Shown here: positions 1 through 7,342 of the stretch, piece after piece | Numbering within the stretch: the first letter of the stretch is position 1 | Layout of the letters: each line of letters starts with the position of its first letter | Assembly: GCF_030347995.1 (NCBI RefSeq) | Contig: NZ_JAQIBC010000005.1 | Span: 1 to 64,000 of the forward strand | DNA from: Sulfurovum xiamenensis | GTDB taxonomy: Bacteria; Campylobacterota; Campylobacteria; Campylobacterales; Sulfurovaceae | Direction of reading: 5' to 3' | Length of the DNA stretch: 64,000 bases | Translations under genes and position numbers: made by a program | The notes under the pieces: model-generated | Told to the model about the DNA's origin: nothing | Databases searched by the model: none | What the model saw: only the letters and a program-made list of their open reading frames with translations

Positions 1-54
1 TATAAAATATATAACTTTATGAGGTTTCTTCCCCGTCATATTATAAGGTTTTTG
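1..54 (+). repeat. Repeat element copy A (left end cut by the window)
   Basis: The window opens inside a repeat unit. Bases 1-24 match the conserved left arm found again at about 1180, 2327 and 3208, and 41-53 carry the right arm TTATAAGGTTTTT. All long copies in the first 5 kb point the same way and separate gene units. The arms are inverted repeats of each other, so the transcript or single strand can fold into a hairpin. Confidence 0.75.
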
Positions 55-122
55 TTTTCTAGGCAATTATACAAGCATTTGCTAAGTTCACATGATCACT
101 AATACTTCCCTTAAAGATAATA

Positions 123-142
123 GGACATTTTTTTTGTATAAT
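123..142 (+). promoter_or_regulatory. Putative promoter, duplicated ahead of two cassettes
   Basis: GGACA is followed by a T-run and an extended -10, TTTGTATAAT, with TATAAT at 137-142. Nearly the same string recurs at 1236-1253 ahead of the 1320 gene. T-rich DNA plus an extended -10 without a good -35 is the usual sigma-70 promoter form in Campylobacterota. Confidence 0.6.
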
Positions 143-215
143 ACAATGCTTTAATAAAAATAATAGAGAACATTTTGTTCTTCTAATAAATAATCAGGTT
201 ACAAAAGGAGCAAAA

Positions 216-647
216 GTGAAAAAAGAAAAATCGGCTACAAGTATTGTCGTACATCACATACTACATACAACTATTATATTTCCATTCTTTGGATTACTTA
301 CGGGGTACTTTGTACTCAAATTTTTAGGTAAGTCTCTTGATGTTACAACACTTATGATTCTCAAAGATTTGGTCAGTATTGGTTTCGTCTTTCTTGGTGT
401 GAAATATTCACTTTCGTACATTAACAAGAAATTTACCGTTTCAAACCCTCAACGTAGTTCAAAAATCTCGATAATAGTCTTTGGAGTTTTAGCTGCATGT
501 ATGTGGGCACTTAGTATTTTCAATGGTTTCAATATCATCGGAATTGTTTACAATACTGTCTTTTTCGGAATTATTTTTACAATTTTCTTCGTTTTTACAA
601 AAAAATATTTTTCGAACTTGAAAATTCTACAAACAGCCGTAGCCTAA
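216..647 (+). CDS. Small multi-pass membrane protein of unknown function
   Basis: I do not recognise this 143-residue protein. It has about four hydrophobic segments (near residues 16-36, 48-64, 83-103 and 107-127) and a short basic N-terminus, so it is predicted to sit in the inner membrane. The GTG start is supported by AAAAGGAG five bases upstream. It is the first gene after repeat copy A and is followed at 24 bp by a second membrane protein, so the two probably form one cassette-like unit. The promoter at 123-142 lies upstream. Base composition is clearly more AT-rich than in the housekeeping genes beyond 9 kb, which fits acquired DNA. Confidence 0.7.
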   Translation: MKKEKSATSIVVHHILHTTIIFPFFGLLTGYFVLKFLGKSLDVTTLMILKDLVSIGFVFLGVKYSLSYINKKFTVSNPQRSSKISIIVFGVLAACMWALSIFNGFNIIGIVYNTVFFGIIFTIFFVFTKKYFSNLKILQTAVA

Positions 648-670
648 TAAGACTCTACACACCAATAAAA

Positions 671-1120
671 ATGGAAAATGTTTATGAACAACAAGCTCAA
701 AAAATAAAAGTTCCTGTAGTAGCTTGGATTATTTTTATAATCTCTTTTCTTGGGATAGTTGGGCTCCTATCTTTTTTAGCTGTCATACTTGGATATCTTT
801 CTGTAGATGATCCACATATGAAAGAATACTACGCTTCACTTGGAGTTATTGATCATTTAAAAGTAATAATCAATCCAATTTTAGCCTTTGTAGCCTCATT
901 CATGTTGATACGCAAAAAACTTATTGCGGTAAAACTCTTTTGGGCGTATGCTTTTTTTTATATAATAAGCCAAATTTACAATCTTATGAAATCTGGAACA
1001 AATATTATGTCATTATCCGAGAGTGGTGGCATTGCTGCTCATGTCCTTGGACTACTTTGGGTTATCTTCCTTGTTTACTATTCTAATAGAATGGCAAAAC
1101 AAGGTTTACTGAAACCATAA
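671..1120 (+). CDS. Small multi-pass membrane protein of unknown function
   Basis: A 149-residue protein with four predicted hydrophobic segments (about residues 17-42, 66-82, 85-105 and 123-141) and a short hydrophilic N-terminus rich in Gln, Lys and Glu. No family is recognised. The ATG at 671 has no clear Shine-Dalgarno, so translation may be coupled to the gene 24 bp upstream. The gene ends 52 bp before repeat copy B, which closes this unit. A role in the inner membrane is all that can be inferred. Confidence 0.65.
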   Translation: MENVYEQQAQKIKVPVVAWIIFIISFLGIVGLLSFLAVILGYLSVDDPHMKEYYASLGVIDHLKVIINPILAFVASFMLIRKKLIAVKLFWAYAFFYIISQIYNLMKSGTNIMSLSESGGIAAHVLGLLWVIFLVYYSNRMAKQGLLKP

Positions 1121-1172
1121 CACCAATCATAAACCCACTTGCAGCTTTTTGATTAGTCAGTTTTTTAGTTTG

Positions 1173-1203
1173 AAAACCTTATAAAATATATAACTTTATG
1201 AGG
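1173..1203 (+). repeat. Repeat element copy B (left arm only)
   Basis: AAAACCTTATAA followed by ATATATAACTTTATGAGG matches copies A, C and D. About 27 bp further left also resemble the flank of copy C. The right arm TTATAAGGTTTT is missing here, so this copy is truncated or diverged. Confidence 0.75.
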
Positions 1204-1235
1204 ATTTCTCACCTGTTGTATTTCTTGTGATAGCT

Positions 1236-1253
1236 GGACATTTTTTGTATACT
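1236..1253 (+). promoter_or_regulatory. Putative promoter of the 1320 gene
   Basis: GGACATTTTTTG runs into TATACT (1248-1253). The string from GGACA to the following ACAAATGCTT is a near copy of the sequence at 123-150, so two units carry related promoters. Confidence 0.55.
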
Positions 1254-1319
1254 ACAAATGCTTCAAAAAAGGGGAGAAAGTACATTTATTTCCTCTAATA
1301 ACATAGTTAGGAAAACATA

Positions 1320-2273
1320 ATGAGCTCCATGATACATCCAACAAGAATAATATTTTTAATTGCCATCTTATTCGCCACTCTTTACTCAGACACCTGTAGT
1401 CATGATGTGAGATTGAAAGCAAAAAGCATTGGTGGTTCAATGTACGTAAAGTTTAGAATGAGAGATGCCAATAACTATTATAAAATAAAGCAAAAAAAAG
1501 CAACGGAACTACGTTATATCACACACATTTTACTTAAAAAAGGTGAGAATGTCCTCTATGATGCATCGACATCGGATAGTGTATTCCCAATGCAAATAAT
1601 CTCTTTATATGCCGATAATACGAATGAATCAAATACACTGCAAGCAATTTTGACCTACAATACAGGTGAGCAGCTCAAATGTTCTAAGCCAATCAATCAA
1701 AGCATTCTAGAGGATCTGACACTTATACATAATACCTCTAAAATCAAAGAGGATTATAAATCCAATAATTATCATACTACACACCCAAAGCTTTGGGCGG
1801 CAACTAGTTTCGAAGAGGCCATTAAAATACTCTACGGCACTTCTGATGTGATAAAAACAAAGAATAAGGCCTATTCCCATTGGGATCATGAATCCGACGA
1901 CCCTAAACTTGCTGTAAGTGGAGATGGTGAATACCTTCGCATATCTGCTGTGCATGAAGTAGAATCATTGATGGTTCTAGCCTCATATAGGGAAAAGGTT
2001 GTCCAATACGTCATAAGAATTCCGGAAAATCATAGCATCGGCTTTCCCATAACTGTACCAATTAACGAAAAGAATTTTACAGCTGATCTTCGCTCGTTTA
2101 CAACACCAACTAGCCAATTTAAATTTACAGGATATACTAATCCTTATACAGTTGCCATTGTGTATCGTTTACGAAATGGCAAAGTGTATCAGCAGGATTT
2201 TTCGACATCTGGAATATCATTTTGTGAACCGCAGAGGACATACCTTTATGTTGAACTGAGGGATACAAATTAA
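1320..2273 (+). CDS. Secreted SoxZ-SoxY-like fusion protein, divergent (paralogue 1)
   Basis: This 317-residue protein has an N-terminal signal-like segment (about 8-23). Residues 27-120 resemble SoxZ in layout: RLKAK start, a YITHI strand, then LYDASTS at about 79-85. A second domain from about 163 opens with EEAIKILYGT, like the start of SoxY. The same two-part plan and the signature IxHI...LxDxSTS recur in the protein at 4206-5042, and YDASS with FLYGS in the one at 3315-4088, so the three are paralogues. The C-terminal GGCGG sulfur-carrier tail of SoxY is absent; one Cys remains about 16 residues from the end. A periplasmic sulfur-compound carrier or an escaped accessory domain is inferred, not shown. 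AGGA precedes the ATG at 1320. Confidence 0.55.
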   Translation: MSSMIHPTRIIFLIAILFATLYSDTCSHDVRLKAKSIGGSMYVKFRMRDANNYYKIKQKKATELRYITHILLKKGENVLYDASTSDSVFPMQIISLYADNTNESNTLQAILTYNTGEQLKCSKPINQSILEDLTLIHNTSKIKEDYKSNNYHTTHPKLWAATSFEEAIKILYGTSDVIKTKNKAYSHWDHESDDPKLAVSGDGEYLRISAVHEVESLMVLASYREKVVQYVIRIPENHSIGFPITVPINEKNFTADLRSFTTPTSQFKFTGYTNPYTVAIVYRLRNGKVYQQDFSTSGISFCEPQRTYLYVELRDTN

Positions 2274-2316
2274 AATATATATAAGTAGTATTTTAAACGT
2301 TAAATCAGCCTTTAGT

Positions 2317-2394
2317 ATGAAAACCTTATAAAATATATAAATTTATGAGGATTTCTCCAACGCTAGAAACTATGTTAGATTATAAGGTTTTCAT
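2317..2394 (+). repeat. Repeat element copy C (complete, 78 bp)
   Basis: The element has perfect 15-bp inverted ends: ATGAAAACCTTATAA at 2317-2331 and its reverse complement at 2380-2394. The left arm carries the conserved ATATATAA-TTTATGAGG block. It lies between the 3' ends of the plus-strand gene ending at 2273 and the minus-strand gene ending at 2401, so it could also act as a bidirectional transcription stop. Confidence 0.8.
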
Positions 2395-2400
2395 TAAGTC

Positions 2401-2694
2401 TTATTTGATAATTAACAATATAATCCCAATGATACTTAAAATAAGACCAGCATATGTACCGTAAATAAGTGAACTATATACAAACCTACTAGCATAAAAA
2501 TTCCAAAGGTGTAACCGTTCTATGACAGTTACTTTTTCATTGTTTTGTAATTGTTCTCGTGTATGCTTTGTTTTTTCTTCAAGCCTTTCTGCACCATTTT
2601 CAATGCTTTTTTGTCCAATATAATCATATCCACGTCTTGTAATCCAACATAAATATGCTATTCCTAATCCAATAATAATTAAAGTTTTGCCCAT
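2401..2694 (-). CDS. Small two-segment membrane protein of unknown function
   Basis: A 97-residue protein with a hydrophobic segment at each end (about 3-18 and 74-96) and a charged middle rich in Glu, Lys and Gln (27-60). Both ends are probably membrane-embedded with the middle on one face. AGAAGAA lies just upstream of the ATG. No family is recognised. It is read toward repeat copy C, and probably shares a transcript with the DUF805-like gene at 2821-3141, 126 bp upstream of it on the same strand. Confidence 0.6.
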   Translation of the reverse strand: MGKTLIIIGLGIAYLCWITRRGYDYIGQKSIENGAERLEEKTKHTREQLQNNEKVTVIERLHLWNFYASRFVYSSLIYGTYAGLILSIIGIILLIIK

Positions 2695-2820
2695 TTCTTC
2701 TCTTACTTAGTATCAATTTGTAAAGTTTCATTAATCTTGATCATGCGTATATCTCCTTGATCTCATCCTGTATCCCTTATTCAATAATAAGAACTAGCTC
2801 TTTCAGAGACTTGTATTTAT

Positions 2821-3141
2821 TTACTCTTTGCCTTTAACGAATAAAAGTACTAAATGGACAACATTGGAGAGAAAAGGAACTAATATTAATACACTCCACC
2901 ATTCTGATTTTCCTATATGTCGTAAACGTTTTACAGTAAGTATGATAAACGTGTAGTGAAAAATAATTATCGTAGGAATTGACATTAAATAACCCATAGG
3001 CGAATTAGGTAATATTCTCTCAGATACACCAACTATTATCGTAATGAATATTACCAGAAGTGCTATTCCGATAACTATCATAGAATGACGAAAATATGTC
3101 ATTCTATTAATGCTTCCTGTTGGATTAAAATATATTTCCAT
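2821..3141 (-). CDS. DUF805-like small inner-membrane protein
   Basis: About 106 residues from the ATG at 3141. A longer reading frame reaches 3174, but the internal ATG has AGAAGG at the right distance. The N-terminus FNPTGSINRMTYFRH and the segment VKRLRHIGKSEWWSVL fit the DUF805 family (YhaH-like), in which an FxGRxxRxxYW-type start and an RRLHDxGxSGWW-type motif frame several membrane helices. Three or four hydrophobic segments are visible. Function in this family is unknown. The gene sits between repeat copies C and D, on the strand opposite to its larger neighbours. Confidence 0.7.
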   Translation of the reverse strand: MEIYFNPTGSINRMTYFRHSMIVIGIALLVIFITIIVGVSERILPNSPMGYLMSIPTIIIFHYTFIILTVKRLRHIGKSEWWSVLILVPFLSNVVHLVLLFVKGKE

Positions 3142-3203
3142 TTTGTACCTTCTGTTATGAGATTTCAGTGTCATGAGTATAACAAAAACATCTTGGTCTA
3201 ACA

Positions 3204-3272
3204 GCCTTATAAAATATATAACTTTATGAGGTCTTCATTCTTTCCATATTCTATTTTAGATTATAAGGTTTT
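3204..3272 (+). repeat. Repeat element copy D (69 bp)
   Basis: GCCTTATAAAATATATAACT is followed by TTATGAGG at the left, and TTATAAGGTTTT is at 3261-3272. Orientation is as in copies A-C. The right end runs directly into the promoter of the 3315 gene. Confidence 0.8.
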
Positions 3273-3273
3273 G

Positions 3274-3287
3274 ACTTTTGTTATAAT
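3274..3287 (+). promoter_or_regulatory. Putative promoter of the 3315 gene
   Basis: TTTTGTTATAAT with TATAAT at 3282-3287 abuts the right arm of repeat copy D, so the repeat itself forms the upstream promoter DNA of this unit. Confidence 0.55.
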
Positions 3288-3314
3288 ATTTTATTCAAGA
3301 AGTGGAAGAGTTTA

Positions 3315-4088
3315 ATGAGAAAAATTATTTTAATTTTATTAATTATGTCTTTACAGTTATTTGGACAAGATAATAAGTATAAAGTTGGGTTTGTTATTCA
3401 TGATTTTACACATGACATACTTACAAATGTAAAGTTTAAATACCCGAAGAAAGTAAAAGATTTTGTTAAGATAACATATTTTTCGCTTGAACTAGATGGC
3501 CATAAACTATACGATGCGTCGTCAAATCCATTGAGTGGAGGAATACTAGGAGTCAGTTTTTTTGTAAATAAAAGGCCAAATGCTAAAAATATTAAGTTAT
3601 CTTATATTGATAGTCTTGGGCATACTGATCAAAGAATTAAAAGTATTCATAATGAAAATGTCAAAGTTAGACAAATTAGTTCACAAGATTTAATTAAAAA
3701 TGAATATACAGATCACCAGCTATGGAAAATAAAAGATAGCGAAACTGCTAAAACATTCTTATATGGTTCAAGAGAACCAATATTTGGGAAAATCTTGCTT
3801 TGTATTCCAGATCCAATGGAAGAAAGTAGTCATGGTGTTACTTTGAAAATGAAATCAGATGTTCAATTTGAATCACTGGCAATTTTTACAGATAATAATA
3901 CTTATGCAACTATTGCTACCATAAATTTTTTCAATAAGACTATCCCTGATTATATCAGTATTAGTATGGAAAAAGATGGAAAAATTATCATAGTTGGGAA
4001 AGGAATAGATGGGGAGTTATATCAAGTTTCTCATCATATACAATTTGTCAAAGAAGTAGACAATGGAAATATCAATTGCCACTATTAA
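3315..4088 (+). CDS. Secreted SoxZ-SoxY-like fusion protein, divergent (paralogue 2)
   Basis: This 257-residue protein has a clear signal peptide (residues 1-17, hydrophobic ILILLIMSLQLFG). Residues 20-112 form a SoxZ-like domain with the shared signature LYDASS at 65-70 and a strand pair ending in IDSLGH. Residues 140-250 form a SoxY-like domain starting at ETAKTFLYGS. In it, DVQFESLAIFTDNNTYATIA aligns by eye with DVDLESFAIFNNQNKYPTIA of the paralogue at 4206-5042. The protein ends NINCHY, with a Cys two residues from the C-terminus but without the flexible GGCGG arm. AAGTGGAAGAG precedes the ATG. A periplasmic location is expected; whether it carries sulfur intermediates is unproven. Confidence 0.6.
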   Translation: MRKIILILLIMSLQLFGQDNKYKVGFVIHDFTHDILTNVKFKYPKKVKDFVKITYFSLELDGHKLYDASSNPLSGGILGVSFFVNKRPNAKNIKLSYIDSLGHTDQRIKSIHNENVKVRQISSQDLIKNEYTDHQLWKIKDSETAKTFLYGSREPIFGKILLCIPDPMEESSHGVTLKMKSDVQFESLAIFTDNNTYATIATINFFNKTIPDYISISMEKDGKIIIVGKGIDGELYQVSHHIQFVKEVDNGNINCHY

Positions 4089-4205
4089 ATTGTGTACGAT
4101 TTATATCGAGAATGTCTTGTTTTCATTTTTAGAAAATACAAAGTTCGTAATGACTCCTTATATTTACTATGATATCTTATTTATTAATTAGATAAAATCT
4201 TTCAT

Positions 4206-5042
4206 TTATCCTCCACCACCACAACCATCTGCACAAGCCACACGAGCCTTCTCGCTTGTTATATAAATATTTCCCATACTGTCTTTTCCTACGATAATAA
4301 TAGAATAGTCAGTACAGGTAAACATACGCACATTAAATTTAAGATCTATCATTTTCACTTTATCAAGAGAAAATACCGCTATTGTGGGATATTTGTTTTG
4401 ATTATTAAAAATTGCAAAAGATTCCAAGTCAACATCGGACGAAATATGAATAGGAATTAGTGTATGACAATAATTATGTTCTTTTAAAGAAAGCGTTATT
4501 TTGTTTTCAATAGGTTCCTTTACGGTACCATAAAGTGCTTTTATCGCTTCATCAATATTTTTAGATTTAAAAATTTGAGGATTTTGTTTTCTGTAATTAA
4601 TTGTTTCTACTTTGTCATATAATGCTGTGGCTTTAGATGGAGTCAAATATTGGCTCTTGCCTTTGTTGGTATTTGCATCATAATTATTTTGAGAACCTTT
4701 GTTGTCAGTAATAATAAATTTTATATTTTCAGATCCCTCAATATCAATATATTTAAATTTAATAATTAGATTTTCACGCATATAAGGACTTGTAGAAACA
4801 TCTAATATTTTTTTATCATTTTTTATATCTATTACTGAAATATGACTAATATAATTTTCCTCCATACCTTTTTGATTATTATATCGTTCTTCTCCAATCA
4901 TTGGAGATTTCAACATAAACTTGAGATATGTGATATTGTTGTCCCAAGTTGTTTTTAGTCTTAGATAGTTTGTCTCATTTGGTGTTGCCACTAATAAAAC
5001 AGGGAATAAGAGAGTATTAATAAATGAGGTTAGTTTTTTCAT
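4206..5042 (-). CDS. Secreted SoxZ-SoxY-like fusion with intact GCG-type tail (paralogue 3)
   Basis: This 278-residue protein has a signal peptide at residues 1-20. The SoxZ-like part (24-125) has LRLKTT, KSPM (compare HPM in the window's own SoxZ), YISHI, LDVSTS and ITDNKGS (compare YTDNTGE in SoxZ). The SoxY-like part (160-278) has DEAIKALYGT, KITL, LIPI, YPTIAVF, IIIVGK and the C-terminus DGCGGGG. SoxY binds sulfur substrates through the Cys of a C-terminal GGCGG arm, so C274 here is the expected attachment site. The gene is opposite in direction to its paralogues. It is the best evidence that this trio derives from the SoxYZ carrier, in the unusual order Z then Y. Confidence 0.65.
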   Translation of the reverse strand: MKKLTSFINTLLFPVLLVATPNETNYLRLKTTWDNNITYLKFMLKSPMIGEERYNNQKGMEENYISHISVIDIKNDKKILDVSTSPYMRENLIIKFKYIDIEGSENIKFIITDNKGSQNNYDANTNKGKSQYLTPSKATALYDKVETINYRKQNPQIFKSKNIDEAIKALYGTVKEPIENKITLSLKEHNYCHTLIPIHISSDVDLESFAIFNNQNKYPTIAVFSLDKVKMIDLKFNVRMFTCTDYSIIIVGKDSMGNIYITSEKARVACADGCGGGG

Positions 5043-5152
5043 GATACTCCTTAATAAAATTTATTTGTAAGTGATTCATAACTATTGATTAGAAGAACAT
5101 TTTACACAGTTATTACAATATTTCGGTATTAAGAGTATATCGAAAATATCTT

Positions 5153-5199
5153 CTACTAAAAACCTTATAAAATTATATATGTTATAAGGTTTTTAGTAG
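5153..5199. repeat. Repeat element copy E: perfect 18-bp inverted repeat
   Basis: CTACTAAAAACCTTATAA (5153-5170) and its exact reverse complement (5182-5199) surround an 11-base AT loop. The inner AAAACCTTATAA / TTATAAGGTTTT arms are those of copies A-D, but the central block is gone, so this is a minimal form of the same element. Confidence 0.8.
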
Positions 5200-5402
5200 A
5201 TGTTTATGTAAAGGAGAGTAACTTTTAACACTTTGGACAAGATTAAAGGAAGTATGCAGACAAGTATGAATGATACAATCTAAAATAAAAGTTACTAGAA
5301 AACCAGAAGTATAAAAAAGGAGGACAAGGTGCCTTCATAGTTTTCATATCATTAGTATAATCTTAATTTACACAGCTTTATTCAATAACCTGTATAAAAA
5401 AT

Positions 5403-5441
5403 AATCATTTTTAATCTCATCTATTTTGTTTGCAAATGATT
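5403..5441 (-). terminator. Possible terminator after the kinase-phosphatase gene
   Basis: Read on the minus strand, AATCATT and AATGATT form a 7-bp stem with a long loop, followed by ATTTTTTAT, just past the stop codon at 5448. The stem is AT-only, so confidence is low. Confidence 0.3.
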
Positions 5442-5447
5442 TGAATA

Positions 5448-7169
5448 TCATTGATTTAACAATATCACAATGATGATCGATAACACCAAAGAGACCATCT
5501 TCCAGAAAAGTACCGGATTGCGTTCCAAGAGTGGTGGTCTGGACTTATTTAAAAAGGCTTTATTGGGATGACGCAGGTCATATAAAAATTCAGACAATTC
5601 TCCATAACGTTTGTATGGATTCGGTTCCAATGCTTTTTTAAGTGCGTCATCGATCCACATGGGAACCTCATGGGTCTCAGTATGTAAATGTTTGTATTTC
5701 AGTTTTTTTTGGGCCTTTTTAGTTGTAGATTTAGCTACCTGCGTACCATAAGGAAGTTCACCTGAGATCATCTGATAGATGATCACTGCCAGTGAAAAAA
5801 GATCTGATCTTGTTGTGCCGACCTCGCCCAGAAAATATTCCGGTGCGGTGTATGGTGCCGTTCCAAGTATGTTCTCTTGTTCCATATAGGCATTGCTCTC
5901 CACAATTCCTTGAATTCTGGTTGAACCAAAATCAATGATCTTCACTGTTCCTGTACTGTCGATCATAATATTATCAGGTCTCAGATCCTGATGTATCATC
6001 TCCTGGCGATGAAGAGCAAGCAAGCCTTTGGCTATCTGTTCTGCAATTTCACGGACGGTTTCTATGGTCGGATTGGGATGATCGATCATCCACTGTGTCA
6101 GTGTTTGACCATCAATGAATTCTGTCACATTGTAAATATAATTGCGTTGACGCGTCTGCAGATAGGATTTGACCAGATGCGCATTGTTCATACGTATGGC
6201 GATCCACTCTTCAAGCAGGAATCGTTCGAGATACGCCTTGTCTTCACTAAGGTCAATGGAAGGTGTTTTGAGAACCACAGAGGTATCCGTCTCCATATCC
6301 ACAGCCAGGTACACATGACTTCTACTGCTGGCACTCAACTCACGGATGATCTTGTACCCATCAAATAGCATCCGTGCTTCAAGTATGGGAGGAAGGGGCT
6401 TTTCACTCAATTGTTTTTGGATCTCATTGGCATCTTTATCGGGCAGTGTCTCCACTTTGACAAGCTGAATGGTCAGATTGTCATCACTCTCATTTTCATA
6501 GGCTGTTTCGACAATGTGTTTCGCTGCAGCATTCAGGTCACCACTGCATGACTCTATGATACTGATCATAAGAGCAGAACTGACATACTCATACACACCG
6601 TCTGTCATAAATAAAAAAATATCATTAACCTCTACGGGCAGTGTATCGTAATCGATCTTCAGATCCGAATCCACACCCAAGGCACGACCAAGATAACTTT
6701 TTTCCTGTGTCACCCACATACGGTGGTCTTCGGTCAACTGTTCCATCTTGTCATCTCTCAATCGATAGATACGGGCATCACCCACATGGAAAATATGGGC
6801 TGTGGTTGACCTGACCACCATTGCACTGAAGGTACAGACATAGCCTTTATTGGCATCATAGCAGTATTGGCTTTGTCTGGTCTGTGCATAGAGCCAAGAG
6901 TTCGTTGCCGTGATCACACGTTGTGCAGATTTTCGCACGGACCAGGATTCAGGTGTACTGAAATAATCCATTAAAAATGAGGTGACTGCCGTTTTACTTG
7001 CTGTTTGACTGACTTCACTGCTGCTGATCCCATCAGCCAGAGCAATGGCGATCCCTTTGTTGGTTAATTGGGGTTCTTGAGGTACACAAATATCATGAAA
7101 ATCCTGATTGACCTCTTTTCGGCCTTTAGTGGAGTATTCGCCAATAGAGATCTTTAATTGTTTTTCCAT
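5448..7169 (-). CDS. PP2C phosphatase-Ser/Thr protein kinase fusion
   Basis: This 573-residue protein has two signalling domains. Residues 1-240 are a PP2C-type phosphatase: GRKEVNQDF, ADGISSS, FHVGDARIY, MTDGVYEY and DDNLTIQLV carry the metal-binding Asp residues. Residues 270-530 are a Hanks-type kinase with VVLKTP (Lys), IHQDLRPDNIM (catalytic Asp, HQD instead of HRD), IDFGSTR (DFG) and APEYF. The glycine-rich loop is degenerate (ELSASSRSHVY lacks GxGxxG). A C-terminal hydrophobic helix (about 552-571) anchors it in the membrane. Such fusions occur beside nitrogen-assimilation genes; here cyanase and an FNT channel lie upstream, suggesting control of that module. Target unknown. Confidence 0.85.
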   Translation of the reverse strand: MEKQLKISIGEYSTKGRKEVNQDFHDICVPQEPQLTNKGIAIALADGISSSEVSQTASKTAVTSFLMDYFSTPESWSVRKSAQRVITATNSWLYAQTRQSQYCYDANKGYVCTFSAMVVRSTTAHIFHVGDARIYRLRDDKMEQLTEDHRMWVTQEKSYLGRALGVDSDLKIDYDTLPVEVNDIFLFMTDGVYEYVSSALMISIIESCSGDLNAAAKHIVETAYENESDDNLTIQLVKVETLPDKDANEIQKQLSEKPLPPILEARMLFDGYKIIRELSASSRSHVYLAVDMETDTSVVLKTPSIDLSEDKAYLERFLLEEWIAIRMNNAHLVKSYLQTRQRNYIYNVTEFIDGQTLTQWMIDHPNPTIETVREIAEQIAKGLLALHRQEMIHQDLRPDNIMIDSTGTVKIIDFGSTRIQGIVESNAYMEQENILGTAPYTAPEYFLGEVGTTRSDLFSLAVIIYQMISGELPYGTQVAKSTTKKAQKKLKYKHLHTETHEVPMWIDDALKKALEPNPYKRYGELSEFLYDLRHPNKAFLNKSRPPLLERNPVLFWKMVSLVLSIIIVILLNQ

Positions 7170-7296
7170 TGTGTTTTGTCACCTTATAGTATCTGGATCT
7201 ATACTCTTGAGAGTTTAGGTTTTAAAAGGGTTTAATTAAAAGCTTTTGCGTGAGAAAACGCCCTTAATTCAACACTTTTCTATTTTATTTTTGATT

Positions 7297-7341
7297 GTAG
7301 TGAAAGATTAAGACCTGCCGGCATTAATCTTTGAGCACTAC
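7297..7341. repeat. Inverted repeat between cyanase and kinase genes
   Basis: GTAGTG-AAAGATTAA (7297-7311) pairs with TTAATCTTT-n3-CACTAC (7324-7341) around GACCTGCCGGCA. It starts one base past the cyanase stop codon. No U-tract follows on the minus strand, so it may be an mRNA-stabilising or attenuating hairpin rather than a full terminator. Confidence 0.6.
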
Positions 7342-7342
7342 A

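Larger units (their letters stand above)
5043..5447. other. Non-coding gap with palindromic repeat E and a likely terminator
   Basis: The gap is AT-rich with no convincing reading frame. It holds the upstream region of the minus-strand gene ending at 5042, a perfect long palindrome at 5153-5199, and a weak hairpin near 5403-5441. It marks the right edge of the low-GC repeat block. Confidence 0.6.

Noticed and set aside
1-5199. Integron cassette array with attC sites
   Set aside because: The repeats are structured and separate genes, but their ends read AAAACC / GGTTTT rather than RYYYAAC / GTTRRRY. One GTTAGAT (2374) and one GTCTAAC fit by chance-level similarity only, genes point both ways, and no IntI-type integrase is in the window.
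7297-7341. Rho-independent terminator after cynS
   Set aside because: The stem is good but no U-tract follows on the transcribed strand, so it is listed only as an inverted repeat.
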